DNA of 21,237 nt from RPRB01 sp035543115 (lineage in GTDB: Bacteria > Myxococcota > Myxococcia > Myxococcales > Myxococcaceae): positions 1-21,237 of the forward strand of contig DATKKF010000040.1 of NCBI GenBank assembly GCA_035543115.1, read 5' to 3'. The translations under genes and the position numbers were made by a program. Position 1 is the stretch's first letter. Each line of letters begins with the position of its first letter. The notes beneath the pieces were generated by a model, which saw only the letters and a program-made list of their open reading frames with translations, was not told the DNA's origin and searched no databases. Below, one piece after another: positions 8,104 through 14,755 of this stretch.

Positions 8104-8858
8104 TGGCCACGCTCCGGACAGTGGTGGTGGAGGACGAGCGGCTCTCCCGCCGCAAGCTCCTGATGCTGCTCTCCACCGAGCCGGGCATCGAGGTGGTGGG
8201 CGAGTGCGGCACCGCCGAGGAGGCGGTGGAGCTTCTACGCACCGAGAGGCCGGATCTCCTGTTCCTCGACATCCAGCTGCCCACCATGGATGGCTTCGAG
8301 GTGCTCGAGCGTGCGGGCCTGGAGAACGTGGGGCACGTGGTGGTGGTGACCGCGCACGACCGCTACGCGCTCCGGGCGTTCGATGTCGCGGCCATCGACT
8401 ACCTCCTCAAGCCCTATGACCGGACCCGCCTCCGCCAGACGCTGGCCCGGGTCCAGGGCCGGGGGACGTCGGACCTGCACGGGCGCCTGCTGGCGCTCGC
8501 CGAACGCCTGGGGGCGGGCGCCGGGCGGCTGCACCGCCTGGTCATCCGTGAGGGCGAGCGGCTGCGCTTCCTCGACGTCAGCGACGTGGACTGGTTCGAG
8601 AGCGCGGACAACTACGTGAAGGTGCACCTTGGCCCGGTCGAGCACCTGCTGCGCACCACCCTGCAACGGCTGGAGGAGCGGCTGGAGGCGGCGCGCTTCA
8701 TCCGCATCCACCGGCGGATCATCGTCAACGCCGACCGGATCCGCGAGGGCCGGCTGGGGGTGAGCGGCGAGTACGAGCTGCTGCTCCGCGACGGGACGCT
8801 GCTCCCGGTGGGGCGGCGCTTCCGCGACCGCCTGCTGCTGGAGAACGTGGTGCTCTAG
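8103..8858 (+). CDS. LytTR-family response regulator
   Basis: The 251-residue protein has an N-terminal receiver domain with acidic residues Glu10/Asp11, the phosphoacceptor Asp56 in LLFLDIQLPTMDGFEVL, Thr83 and Lys103 (LLKPYD). A LytTR DNA-binding domain follows at about 145-250, with DVDWFESADNYVKVH and FIRIHRRIIVNADRI. LytTR proteins bind short direct repeats through a beta-rich domain rather than an HTH. The reading frame is open far upstream, but ATG 8103 is right: it overlaps the LytS stop and begins directly before the receiver beta-1 strand (TLRTVVVEDE). It is the cognate partner of the LytS-type kinase. The next gene, 169 bases downstream on the same strand, encodes a TonB-dependent receptor, which is a possible target. 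Confidence 0.95.
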   Translation: MATLRTVVVEDERLSRRKLLMLLSTEPGIEVVGECGTAEEAVELLRTERPDLLFLDIQLPTMDGFEVLERAGLENVGHVVVVTAHDRYALRAFDVAAIDYLLKPYDRTRLRQTLARVQGRGTSDLHGRLLALAERLGAGAGRLHRLVIREGERLRFLDVSDVDWFESADNYVKVHLGPVEHLLRTTLQRLEERLEAARFIRIHRRIIVNADRIREGRLGVSGEYELLLRDGTLLPVGRRFRDRLLLENVVL

Positions 8859-8871
8859 CCAGGCGCCACGG

Positions 8872-8984
8872 CGCGGGCCCAGCACGGCCCGTGGTCCGTT
8901 CGTACCATCGCCCGGCGTTGAACGCGTCCGTCGGGACCACGGGCGGTGTGGACCGATCGCGCTCCTGTGCCCGGGCCACCGCCC
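8872..8984 (+). promoter_or_regulatory. Leader with overlapping inverted repeats before the TonB-dependent receptor gene
   Basis: Between the LytTR gene and the receptor operon four segments can pair in sequence. CGGGCC (8874-8879) pairs with GGCCCG (8886-8891). GCCCGTGGTCC (8887-8897) pairs with GGACCACGGGC (8934-8944), an 11-bp perfect match. GGGCGGTG (8941-8948) pairs with CACCGCCC (8977-8984). Each pairing excludes the next, the topology of an attenuator or switching leader. No T tract follows any of the stems. The 11-bp repeat could instead be two half-sites for a DNA-binding protein. The 6- and 8-bp matches could be chance in such GC-rich DNA. Confidence 0.35.
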
Positions 8985-9014
8985 TGGGACTCTCGGCTCA
9001 ACACCGAAGTCCTC

Positions 9015-9022
9015 GGGAGGGG
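9015..9022 (+). promoter_or_regulatory. Ribosome binding site fixing a TTG start
   Basis: GGGAGGGG lies five bases before TTG 9028. It supports TTG as the start of the receptor gene, whose first codons give a proper signal peptide. Confidence 0.7.
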
Positions 9023-9027
9023 TCACC

Positions 9028-12000
9028 TTGCTCAGACGCCGCCGCATCCTCCTGCTCTGCCTGGCCGGGCTGGCCACCAGCGCCCGGGCGCAGACCAGCA
9101 CCTCGGTCCTGACCGGGAACGTGGTCGACGCCAGCAGCCGCGCCCCGGTCGCCGACGTGGTGGTGACCGCCAGCTCGCCGTCGTTGCAGGGCGAGCAGGT
9201 GGTGGTCACCGACGCCACCGGGCTCTACCGCGTTCCTCAGCTTCCGCCGGGCACCTACACCCTGCGCTTCGAGAAGGAGACCTACCATCCCTACTCGCGG
9301 GCGGGCATCGAGGTCGCCGCCGACCGGACCCTCCGGCTCAACGTCGAGCTGCTGCCCGAGACCGCCGGCACCGAGACGGTCACGGTGGTCGGCACGCCCC
9401 CGGTGGTGGACATCGCCTCCAGCACCACCGGGGCGACCATCGGGCAGGACTTCATCCGGAACATTGCGGTGTCCAGGCCTGGTGGCCTCGGCGGGGCGAA
9501 CCGCTCCTTCGACTCGCTGGCCACCACTGCGCCCCAGGCCTCAACCGACCTCTTCGGCGTCGGCCTCAACGGCGCCAGCTCGCCCGAGAACAGCTACCTC
9601 ATCGACGGGCTGTCGGTGAACGACCCGGCCTACGGCGTCCTGGGAACGCCGCTGACCTCGGAGTTCGTGGACGAGGTGAACGTCATCACCGGCGGCTACA
9701 TGCCCGAGTACGGCCGGACCACCGGCGGTACCATCAGCGCGGTCACCAAGTCCGGGGGCAACGAGTTCCACGGCTCGGTCTTCGGAACGTTCACCCCCGG
9801 GGCGCTCTCCGGCAAACCGGCCACCGTGCAGACCGCGGGGAGCACGGTGCAGGGCACCCGCGACCTCTTCAACATCGGAGACTTCGGCGCGACGCTCGGG
9901 GGCTACATCCTCAAGGACAAGCTCTGGTTCTTCGCCGGCGTCCAGTTCGCCGCGCAGCGCTACTCCTACGAGCGTTTCTTCGCTGCCGGGGAGTACGACC
10001 AGAACGGGAACCCGGTGACCGACGTCGCCGGCCAGCAGCTCTTCACCCCGATCGAGAACAGCACCCAGCGCCGGTTCGGGGACGAGCGAAGCATCAACTA
10101 CATCGCCAAGCTCACCTACCTCCTGAGCTCCGACCATCGGCTCAGCGTCACGGTGAACGGCACGCCCACCCACGGCGGCGGCGACGGGGTCTTCGCGCTC
10201 CAGAACTCGGCGCTGGCGGCGGCACAGAACCGGGCGCCGATCGGCCCGGCGCTCTACACCGGGGGAACGTTCAACAGCTCCTGGGTCCAGACGAAGAACG
10301 ACTCGCTCAACGTGAGCGGAGAGCTGAACAGCTCCTTCCTCGACAAGCGGCTGCTTCTCGACGTCCGCGCCGGATGGCACCACCAGCTGATGGAGTCGCT
10401 CCCGGGTGACCAGAGCGAGTTCAACATCTCCGATCGGACCAAGCTGGCGGGGACGCCGGAGATCGTCGATCAGGCCACGAGGAACATCCTCCAGTTCGAG
10501 GATCAGGTCCCGGCCTCGGTGCGGACCTTCTGCTCGAAGCCCGAGAACGACCAGGCCTGTCAGCAGATCACCTTCACCTACGGCGGCACTGGCTTCATGG
10601 AGCGGATCGTCCTGGACAGCTTCCAGGGGAAGGCGACCGTCACCTATCTCCTGAACGCGCTCGGCCACCACGTCATCAAGACCGGCTTCGACGGGCAGCT
10701 CTCCTACTACGAGCACACCAAGACCTACGGCGCGGGAGTGGCCTACCTCTACAACCTCGCCGGCGACGGCATCGCCACCATCGGCCGTCGCTTCGGCTAC
10801 CTGGTCGGGAAGGACACCCCCGGTGGCGATCCCATCCTCTCGGGGAAGAGCAAGACCGTCACCGTGGGGGGCTTCGTCCAGGACAGCTGGAGCATCCAGG
10901 ACCGGGTCACCCTGAACGTCGGGCTCCGCTACGACACCCAGGCGCTCTATGGAAAGGACGGCGAGCTGGGGATGGCCTTCCCGGCGATGCTCTCGCCGCG
11001 CATCGGCCTGGTCTGGGATCCCACGCAGCAGGGCAAGGCGAAGCTCTTCGCGAACTACGGGCGGTACTTCGAGAGCATCCCGCTCGACCTGGCCGACCGC
11101 GCCCTGAGCGTGGAGACCCAGCTGCGGGCGAACCAGGCCTGCAACCCGCTGGTGGATGGAGTCTCCGGGTGTGACGCCAGGACCCTGCAGCGCGGGGGGA
11201 GCGTCCGGTCTTCCTCGACTGCGTGGCGCAACGTCTCCGCCGACAAGACCGCGGTCGATCCCAACATCCAGCCCACCGCCAACGACGAGATCGTCGCCGG
11301 GGCCGAGTACGAGGTGCTGGCCAACGCTCGCCTGGGCCTGACCTACACCTACCGGAACCTGGTCCGGACCATCGAGGACATGTCCGCGGACGACGGGAAC
11401 ACCTACTTCATCGGCAATCCCGGAGAGGGCATCGGCCGCAACTTCCCGAAGGCGTCGCGCACCTACCACGCGGTGACCGCGTCCTTCAGCAAGACCTTCT
11501 CCGACCTGTGGATGGCGCAGGTCAGCTACACCTGGTCGCAGCTCCGCGGGAACTACGACGGTCTGTTCCGGCCCGAGGACGGCCAGCTGGACCCCAACAT
11601 CAACTCCACCTTCGACCTGGTCCGCCTGCTGGTGAACCAGGAGGGTCCGCTGTCCGCCGACGTCACCCACACCATCAAGGCGTTCGTGGCCAAGGAGTTC
11701 CCCATCGCCGCGACCTTCAGCATCACGCTCGGAGCCTCGTACACCGGAGCTTCCGGCACGCCGATCAACTACCTCGGGCCCTCCAACGACACCGGGTACG
11801 GAGCCGGCCAGGTGTACTTCGTCCAGCGCGGCGACGGCGGGCGTCTCGCCTGGGTGCACTCCATCGACGCCAAGCTCGGCCTGAACTACCGGTTCAGCAA
11901 GGACCTGGTGGCGTCGATCAGCGTCGACGGCTTCAACCTCTTCAACTTCCAGAAGCCGGTGCTGGTGGACAACAACTACATCCTCAGCGACGCTCAGGGA

Positions 12001-12270
12001 GACGCCGGGCCCATCGTGGGCGGCCGGATCGGTTCGCTCCCGAAGTCGGTGGGCACGCCCTGCGGCGATGCGGCGGGCGTCGATCCCTCGACTCTCACCG
12101 GCGGCTGCGGAAACGGCAGCCTCCCGCGGGCGACCGCCTCGGGGAAGGTGATGCTCCCCCTGCCGGATCAGTCGGGCGTCAGCGCCTACACCATCAACCC
12201 GAACTGGGGGCGACCGCTCCAGTACCAGCCCAGCCGGATCATCCGCTTCAGCGCGCGGGTGACGTTCTGA
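9028..12270 (+). CDS. TonB-dependent receptor with carboxypeptidase-regulatory-like N-terminal domain (Oar-like)
   Basis: The 1080-residue protein starts with a Sec signal peptide (four Arg, a Leu-rich core, likely cleavage after SARA at residue 21). A carboxypeptidase-regulatory-like beta domain follows (about 24-110, with TDATGLYRVPQLPPGTYTLRF), then a TonB-box-like ETVTV (116-120), a plug domain (about 125-245, with SYLIDGL, VNVITGGYMPEYGRTTGG and VTKSGGNEFHGS), and a long beta-barrel ending in ARVTF with the terminal Phe typical of outer-membrane barrels. It therefore sits in the outer membrane and imports, or helps export, a substrate using TonB energy. Relatives include Myxococcus Oar. 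The substrate is unknown. Start TTG 9028 is supported by a strong ribosome binding site. A cysteine-rich lipoprotein gene follows after 11 bases and an ArsR-family gene after that, so the three probably form one operon. Confidence 0.95.
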   Translation: MLRRRRILLLCLAGLATSARAQTSTSVLTGNVVDASSRAPVADVVVTASSPSLQGEQVVVTDATGLYRVPQLPPGTYTLRFEKETYHPYSRAGIEVAADRTLRLNVELLPETAGTETVTVVGTPPVVDIASSTTGATIGQDFIRNIAVSRPGGLGGANRSFDSLATTAPQASTDLFGVGLNGASSPENSYLIDGLSVNDPAYGVLGTPLTSEFVDEVNVITGGYMPEYGRTTGGTISAVTKSGGNEFHGSVFGTFTPGALSGKPATVQTAGSTVQGTRDLFNIGDFGATLGGYILKDKLWFFAGVQFAAQRYSYERFFAAGEYDQNGNPVTDVAGQQLFTPIENSTQRRFGDERSINYIAKLTYLLSSDHRLSVTVNGTPTHGGGDGVFALQNSALAAAQNRAPIGPALYTGGTFNSSWVQTKNDSLNVSGELNSSFLDKRLLLDVRAGWHHQLMESLPGDQSEFNISDRTKLAGTPEIVDQATRNILQFEDQVPASVRTFCSKPENDQACQQITFTYGGTGFMERIVLDSFQGKATVTYLLNALGHHVIKTGFDGQLSYYEHTKTYGAGVAYLYNLAGDGIATIGRRFGYLVGKDTPGGDPILSGKSKTVTVGGFVQDSWSIQDRVTLNVGLRYDTQALYGKDGELGMAFPAMLSPRIGLVWDPTQQGKAKLFANYGRYFESIPLDLADRALSVETQLRANQACNPLVDGVSGCDARTLQRGGSVRSSSTAWRNVSADKTAVDPNIQPTANDEIVAGAEYEVLANARLGLTYTYRNLVRTIEDMSADDGNTYFIGNPGEGIGRNFPKASRTYHAVTASFSKTFSDLWMAQVSYTWSQLRGNYDGLFRPEDGQLDPNINSTFDLVRLLVNQEGPLSADVTHTIKAFVAKEFPIAATFSITLGASYTGASGTPINYLGPSNDTGYGAGQVYFVQRGDGGRLAWVHSIDAKLGLNYRFSKDLVASISVDGFNLFNFQKPVLVDNNYILSDAQGDAGPIVGGRIGSLPKSVGTPCGDAAGVDPSTLTGGCGNGSLPRATASGKVMLPLPDQSGVSAYTINPNWGRPLQYQPSRIIRFSARVTF

Positions 12271-12281
12271 GGACCGCCGAC

Positions 12282-13091
12282 ATGACCTCACTCACTTCCT
12301 GGCAACAGAACGCTCGACCCATGATCCTCCGGAGTCTCCTCGCCGCCTCCGCCGTCGCCACGCTCGGCGCCTGCAGCAACGACGTCAGGACCGCCTGCAT
12401 CGTCCAGCGCTCGGCCGGGGGGATCACCTACCTCGTCGAGCTCCAGTCGGCAGGACCGTCCACCGGCGCCTGCACCACCGGGTCGCTGCCGGAGCTGAAG
12501 GCCGACCGCTACCGGATGGACAAGATCGGCGCCGACCAGCTGACCTTCCAGATGCGCGCCGACTCGATCCGGCCCCGGGACGACACAACGAGACCCGGCA
12601 CCACGGTGGACATCCCGACGGCGCTGGACCCCGACCCGGCGCACGCCCTGTTCGCGGAGACCGCCATCCCGGCGACTCCGGACGCGGACCAGATCTGCGC
12701 CCTCGCCGAGGTACCGGAGATCCGACAGGACTATCTCCTCACCAGCGAGGTGCAGGCCAACACCCCGAAGGTCCGGTCGATCAAGCTGAACGGCCTCCGC
12801 TTCCTCGACGGAGCCGACTTCCAGGGCACGCAGTTCGTGGCCGATTCGGTCTACACGGTGGGGGACTGCACCCGGCCGTACACCGCCCGCGGTCTGTCCG
12901 TCACCCAGACCTGCGCCACCCTGGAGGACTGCGATCCGACGCCCGACCCGGCCACTGGGCGGTTCGGCGGGATCAACTCGCAGTACAGCATCGTCTGTGA
13001 CCAGGGCGCCGGGAGCTTCGGCGAGCTGGTGACCGGCGACCCCCAAGTGGGCGTCTGCTTCTTCGACAAGCCCTTCCCCGGCCTGAAGTAG
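12282..13091 (+). CDS. Cysteine-rich lipoprotein, co-transcribed with the TonB-dependent receptor
   Basis: The 269-residue protein has a type II signal peptide with lipobox LGAC (lipidated Cys31 if ATG 12282 is used). ATG 12282 has AGGA eight bases upstream. ATG 12321 would give a more compact signal peptide (MILRSLL) but has no ribosome binding site. Eight further Cys are spread along the mature protein, including TCATLEDC near the C-terminus, an even number consistent with four disulfides in the periplasm or on the surface. I recognise no domain. Its position 11 bases after the receptor stop suggests a partner protein, for example a surface-exposed or periplasmic substrate-binding lipoprotein of the SusD type in role but not in sequence. 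That role is inference. Confidence 0.85.
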   Translation: MTSLTSWQQNARPMILRSLLAASAVATLGACSNDVRTACIVQRSAGGITYLVELQSAGPSTGACTTGSLPELKADRYRMDKIGADQLTFQMRADSIRPRDDTTRPGTTVDIPTALDPDPAHALFAETAIPATPDADQICALAEVPEIRQDYLLTSEVQANTPKVRSIKLNGLRFLDGADFQGTQFVADSVYTVGDCTRPYTARGLSVTQTCATLEDCDPTPDPATGRFGGINSQYSIVCDQGAGSFGELVTGDPQVGVCFFDKPFPGLK

Positions 13092-13097
13092 GGAGGT
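13091..13097 (+). promoter_or_regulatory. Ribosome binding site of the ArsR-family gene
   Basis: GGGAGGT begins at the last base of the lipoprotein stop codon and lies eight bases before ATG 13106. This ties the ArsR-family gene to the upstream operon and fixes its start. Confidence 0.6.
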
Positions 13098-13105
13098 GGC
13101 GACCG

Positions 13106-13474
13106 ATGTCTCCCGAGTTGCTTCTCCCCGCTCTCCGCGGGTTGGCCGAGCCGACCCGGCTCCGGATCGTCGCGCTCCTCTCGGGCTGGATCGGTCCGCG
13201 TCAGGGCCCGCTCCGGTGTGACGAGCCGGGGCTGTGCCTCACCGACCTCGAGCTGGCGGTAGGGCTTCCTCATCCGCTGGTGTCGCACCACGTGCGGACC
13301 CTCTGCGAGGCGGGGCTCGTGGAGTCCGAGCGGCGGGGCCGGTGGACCATCTACCGGATCCGCCCCGAGCGTCTCCGGCCGCTCGGCCGCGTGCTGCTGC
13401 GAATGGCTGCCGGTCAGGGAGTCGCCGACACGCCGGAGGCCGCGGAGCTCGACGAGTGGTCCATCGCGGTGTGA
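13106..13474 (+). CDS. ArsR/SmtB-family winged-helix repressor
   Basis: The 122-residue protein fits the ArsR family: LRGLAEPTRLRIVALLS at the start, a recognition helix HPLVSHHVRTLCEAGLV (56-72) and the wing RRGRWTIYRI (76-85). Classical ArsR has a CVCDL metal site at the start of helix alpha-3. Here the matching segment is CLTDL, with Cys44 kept and the second Cys replaced by Thr46, but extra Cys38, Cys67 and His61/His62 are present. A short insertion (about 28-40) precedes the site. It may sense a thiophilic metal or a redox change with a rearranged site, or be metal-independent. As the third gene of the receptor operon it may autoregulate the operon. Its 3' end overlaps the convergent membrane-protein gene by 61 bases. 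Confidence 0.9.
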   Translation: MSPELLLPALRGLAEPTRLRIVALLSGWIGPRQGPLRCDEPGLCLTDLELAVGLPHPLVSHHVRTLCEAGLVESERRGRWTIYRIRPERLRPLGRVLLRMAAGQGVADTPEAAELDEWSIAV

Positions 13475-13974
13475 GCCGCCGCCGGCCGGCCGAGGAGCGT
13501 GGCGATCGGGAGCCCCACCACCAGCGGGTGCATCACGAGCTGGATCCAGAACCAGGGAGCCAACGGTGACGTCACCCGCGCGCGGCTCAGCGGGAGCACC
13601 ACCCCGTCCATGAGGAGCCACACCAGGACGCCGTACACCAGGCCCACCGTGGCTCGAGCGGCGGGGGTCGCCGTCCACCGCCGGAGCCGTGGCCAGCGCA
13701 GGAGCGCGAACAGGAAGAGGCCCGTCCAGCAGAGCGCAACGAGCGTGTGCACCACCAGACCGAGCGCGACGGTGGCCGCACCGCCCTGGAACGCGGCCGG
13801 CCCGAGCAGGCCGGAGGCCGGCGACTGCAGCACCCGCCGGACCGTCGTGACCCGGAGCGCGAACACCGCCGTCGCGATAGCATGGGTCATGTCGCCGACC
13901 GCCACCACGGTGCCGGCGAGGAGCGTGCGGCGGAGGAGGACGGGAGCGTGCGGCAGGGCGGGGTCCGAGCGCAT
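13414..13974 (-). CDS. Conserved four-helix membrane protein, function unknown
   Basis: The 186-residue protein has four predicted membrane helices (about 17-40, 66-92, 108-128, 142-162). Landmarks are GLLGPAAFQGG (55-65), LGLVVHTLVAL, YGVLVWLLMDGVVLPLS and the last helix with MHPLVVGLPIA. I recall similar unnamed proteins in Proteobacteria but can give no function. The C-terminus is a Ser/Ala tail encoded opposite the end of the ArsR gene. ATG 13974 is chosen; GTG 14019 would add 15 residues, and neither has a clear Shine-Dalgarno sequence. The gene is convergent to the ArsR gene and divergent from the DoxX gene, with about 225 bases between the two starts. Confidence 0.78.
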   Translation of the reverse strand: MRSDPALPHAPVLLRRTLLAGTVVAVGDMTHAIATAVFALRVTTVRRVLQSPASGLLGPAAFQGGAATVALGLVVHTLVALCWTGLFLFALLRWPRLRRWTATPAARATVGLVYGVLVWLLMDGVVLPLSRARVTSPLAPWFWIQLVMHPLVVGLPIATLLGRPAAAHTAMDHSSSSAASGVSATP

Positions 13975-14109
13975 GCGGCCGGCTACACCGGGAGTCGAGG
14001 CCAGGGTGGCGCGCGCCACGAGCGCCGGCCGCCGAGGGCGAGCGGCGGGCGAGCGGGGCGAAGACCGGGCTCAGGCCCCCGGGCCGCCGGTGCGTCGAAT
14101 CCTGCCTGA

Positions 14110-14141
14110 CGGTGTCCAGCGGTGAGCGCTCTGGGACACCG
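14110..14141. promoter_or_regulatory. Inverted repeat in the divergent membrane-protein/DoxX intergenic region
   Basis: CGGTGTCC (14110-14117) and GGACACCG (14134-14141) are perfect 8-bp inverted repeats with a 16-base spacer. They lie just upstream of the presumed DoxX promoter and between the two divergent genes, a usual place for an operator. The neighbouring ArsR-family protein is a candidate binder, by inference only. Confidence 0.35.
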
Positions 14142-14168
14142 GTCCCCCCGGGTGGCGCCCGTCCGGCC

Positions 14169-14174
14169 TAGGAT
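14169..14174 (+). promoter_or_regulatory. Possible -10 element (TAGGAT) of the DoxX gene
   Basis: TAGGAT matches the sigma-70 -10 consensus at four of six positions, including T1, A2 and T6, and lies 26 bases before GTG 14200. No good -35 is seen about 17 bases upstream. A start near 14181 would leave a short leader containing GAGG before the GTG. Confidence 0.35.
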
Positions 14175-14199
14175 TGCGGACCCTCGCGCACGAGGTCCC

Positions 14200-14637
14200 G
14201 TGGCCGAAGAGAACGCCATCGCCCGATGGAGCAGGTGGTCGCCGCAGCTGCTGAGCATCCTGCGCACCATGGCCGCCTTCCTCTACCTCCAGTTCGGGAC
14301 GGCCAAGCTCTTCGCGTGGCCTGGCCCGATCATGCCCGGGGGAGGGGTCGCCCCCCTCGGCTCGCTCGCAGGCATCGCTGGGCTCCTGGAGTTGGTGCTC
14401 GGCGTGCTGCTGCTGGTCGGACTCTTCACCCGCCCGGCCGCCTTCACCGCCTCGGGGGAGATGGCCGTCGCGTACTTCCTCGGTCACGCCCCGCACGGGT
14501 TCTGGCCGGCGCTGAACGGCGGGACCAACGCCGTCCTGTTCTGCTTCGTCTGGCTCTACATCTCCGCCGCCGGTGCTGGACCCTGGAGCCTGGATGCGCT
14601 CCGGCGCAAGTCGGTGAAGCCCGTCAGGACCAGGTGA
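14200..14637 (+). CDS. DoxX-family membrane protein
   Basis: The 145-residue protein has four membrane helices and the DoxX pattern: LLSILRTMAAFLYLQFGTAKLF in helix 1 with its Gly-Thr-Ala-Lys turn, LGSLAGIAGLLELVLGVLLLVGLFTRPAAF in helix 2, then MAVAYFLGHAPHGFWPALNGG and a last helix AVLFCFVWLYIS. DoxX relatives are inner-membrane proteins linked in some bacteria to thiol/redox defence or quinone-dependent oxidation; the exact reaction here is unknown. GTG 14200 is preferred because GAGG lies shortly upstream and a -10-like TAGGAT at 14169. GTG 14122 would add 26 residues that look non-coding. The gene is divergent from the four-helix membrane protein and convergent with the long lipoprotein gene. 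Confidence 0.9.
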   Translation: MAEENAIARWSRWSPQLLSILRTMAAFLYLQFGTAKLFAWPGPIMPGGGVAPLGSLAGIAGLLELVLGVLLLVGLFTRPAAFTASGEMAVAYFLGHAPHGFWPALNGGTNAVLFCFVWLYISAAGAGPWSLDALRRKSVKPVRTR

Positions 14638-14703
14638 CAGGCCCATCAAGGTGCAGGCCCATCGAGGTGCCAGACACCTCGTTACGGGACACCTCGTTAC
14701 GGG
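14638..14703. repeat. Compact cluster of direct and inverted repeats in a convergent gap
   Basis: Two 17-base copies of CAGGCCCATCRAGGTGC (14638-14654 and 14654-14670, one mismatch, sharing one base) are followed by two perfect tandem 15-base copies of ACACCTCGTTACGGG (14674-14688 and 14689-14703). CGAGGTG (14663-14669) of the first pair and CACCTCG (14675-14681) of the second form a 7-bp stem with a 5-base loop. The block starts one base after the DoxX stop codon. It looks like a small dispersed repeat of the REP/MITE kind rather than gene-specific sequence. Confidence 0.7.
14663..14681 (+). terminator. Possible terminator hairpin between DoxX and the convergent lipoprotein gene
   Basis: CGAGGTG-CCAGA-CACCTCG is a perfect 7-bp stem with a 5-base loop, 26 bases after the DoxX stop, followed only by TT. 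It may act as a terminator for either convergent gene but lacks a true T tract. Confidence 0.35.
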
Positions 14704-14755
14704 CGCAGGGCAGATCCGTGAGTGATCTCGCCGGCTTCCGGGACTCCTCTGCCGT

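Noticed and set aside
8891..9112. Short plus-strand frame across the receptor leader, considered as a leader peptide
   Set aside because: It has no ribosome binding site, runs into the receptor gene in another frame and has no run of a single regulatory amino acid as in classical attenuators.
9541..12291. A 916-codon open frame on the minus strand opposite the TonB-dependent receptor
   Set aside because: It is antisense to a clear receptor gene, its translation is compositionally biased (Val, Gly, Glu, Arg) without motifs, and such long antisense frames are expected at this GC content.
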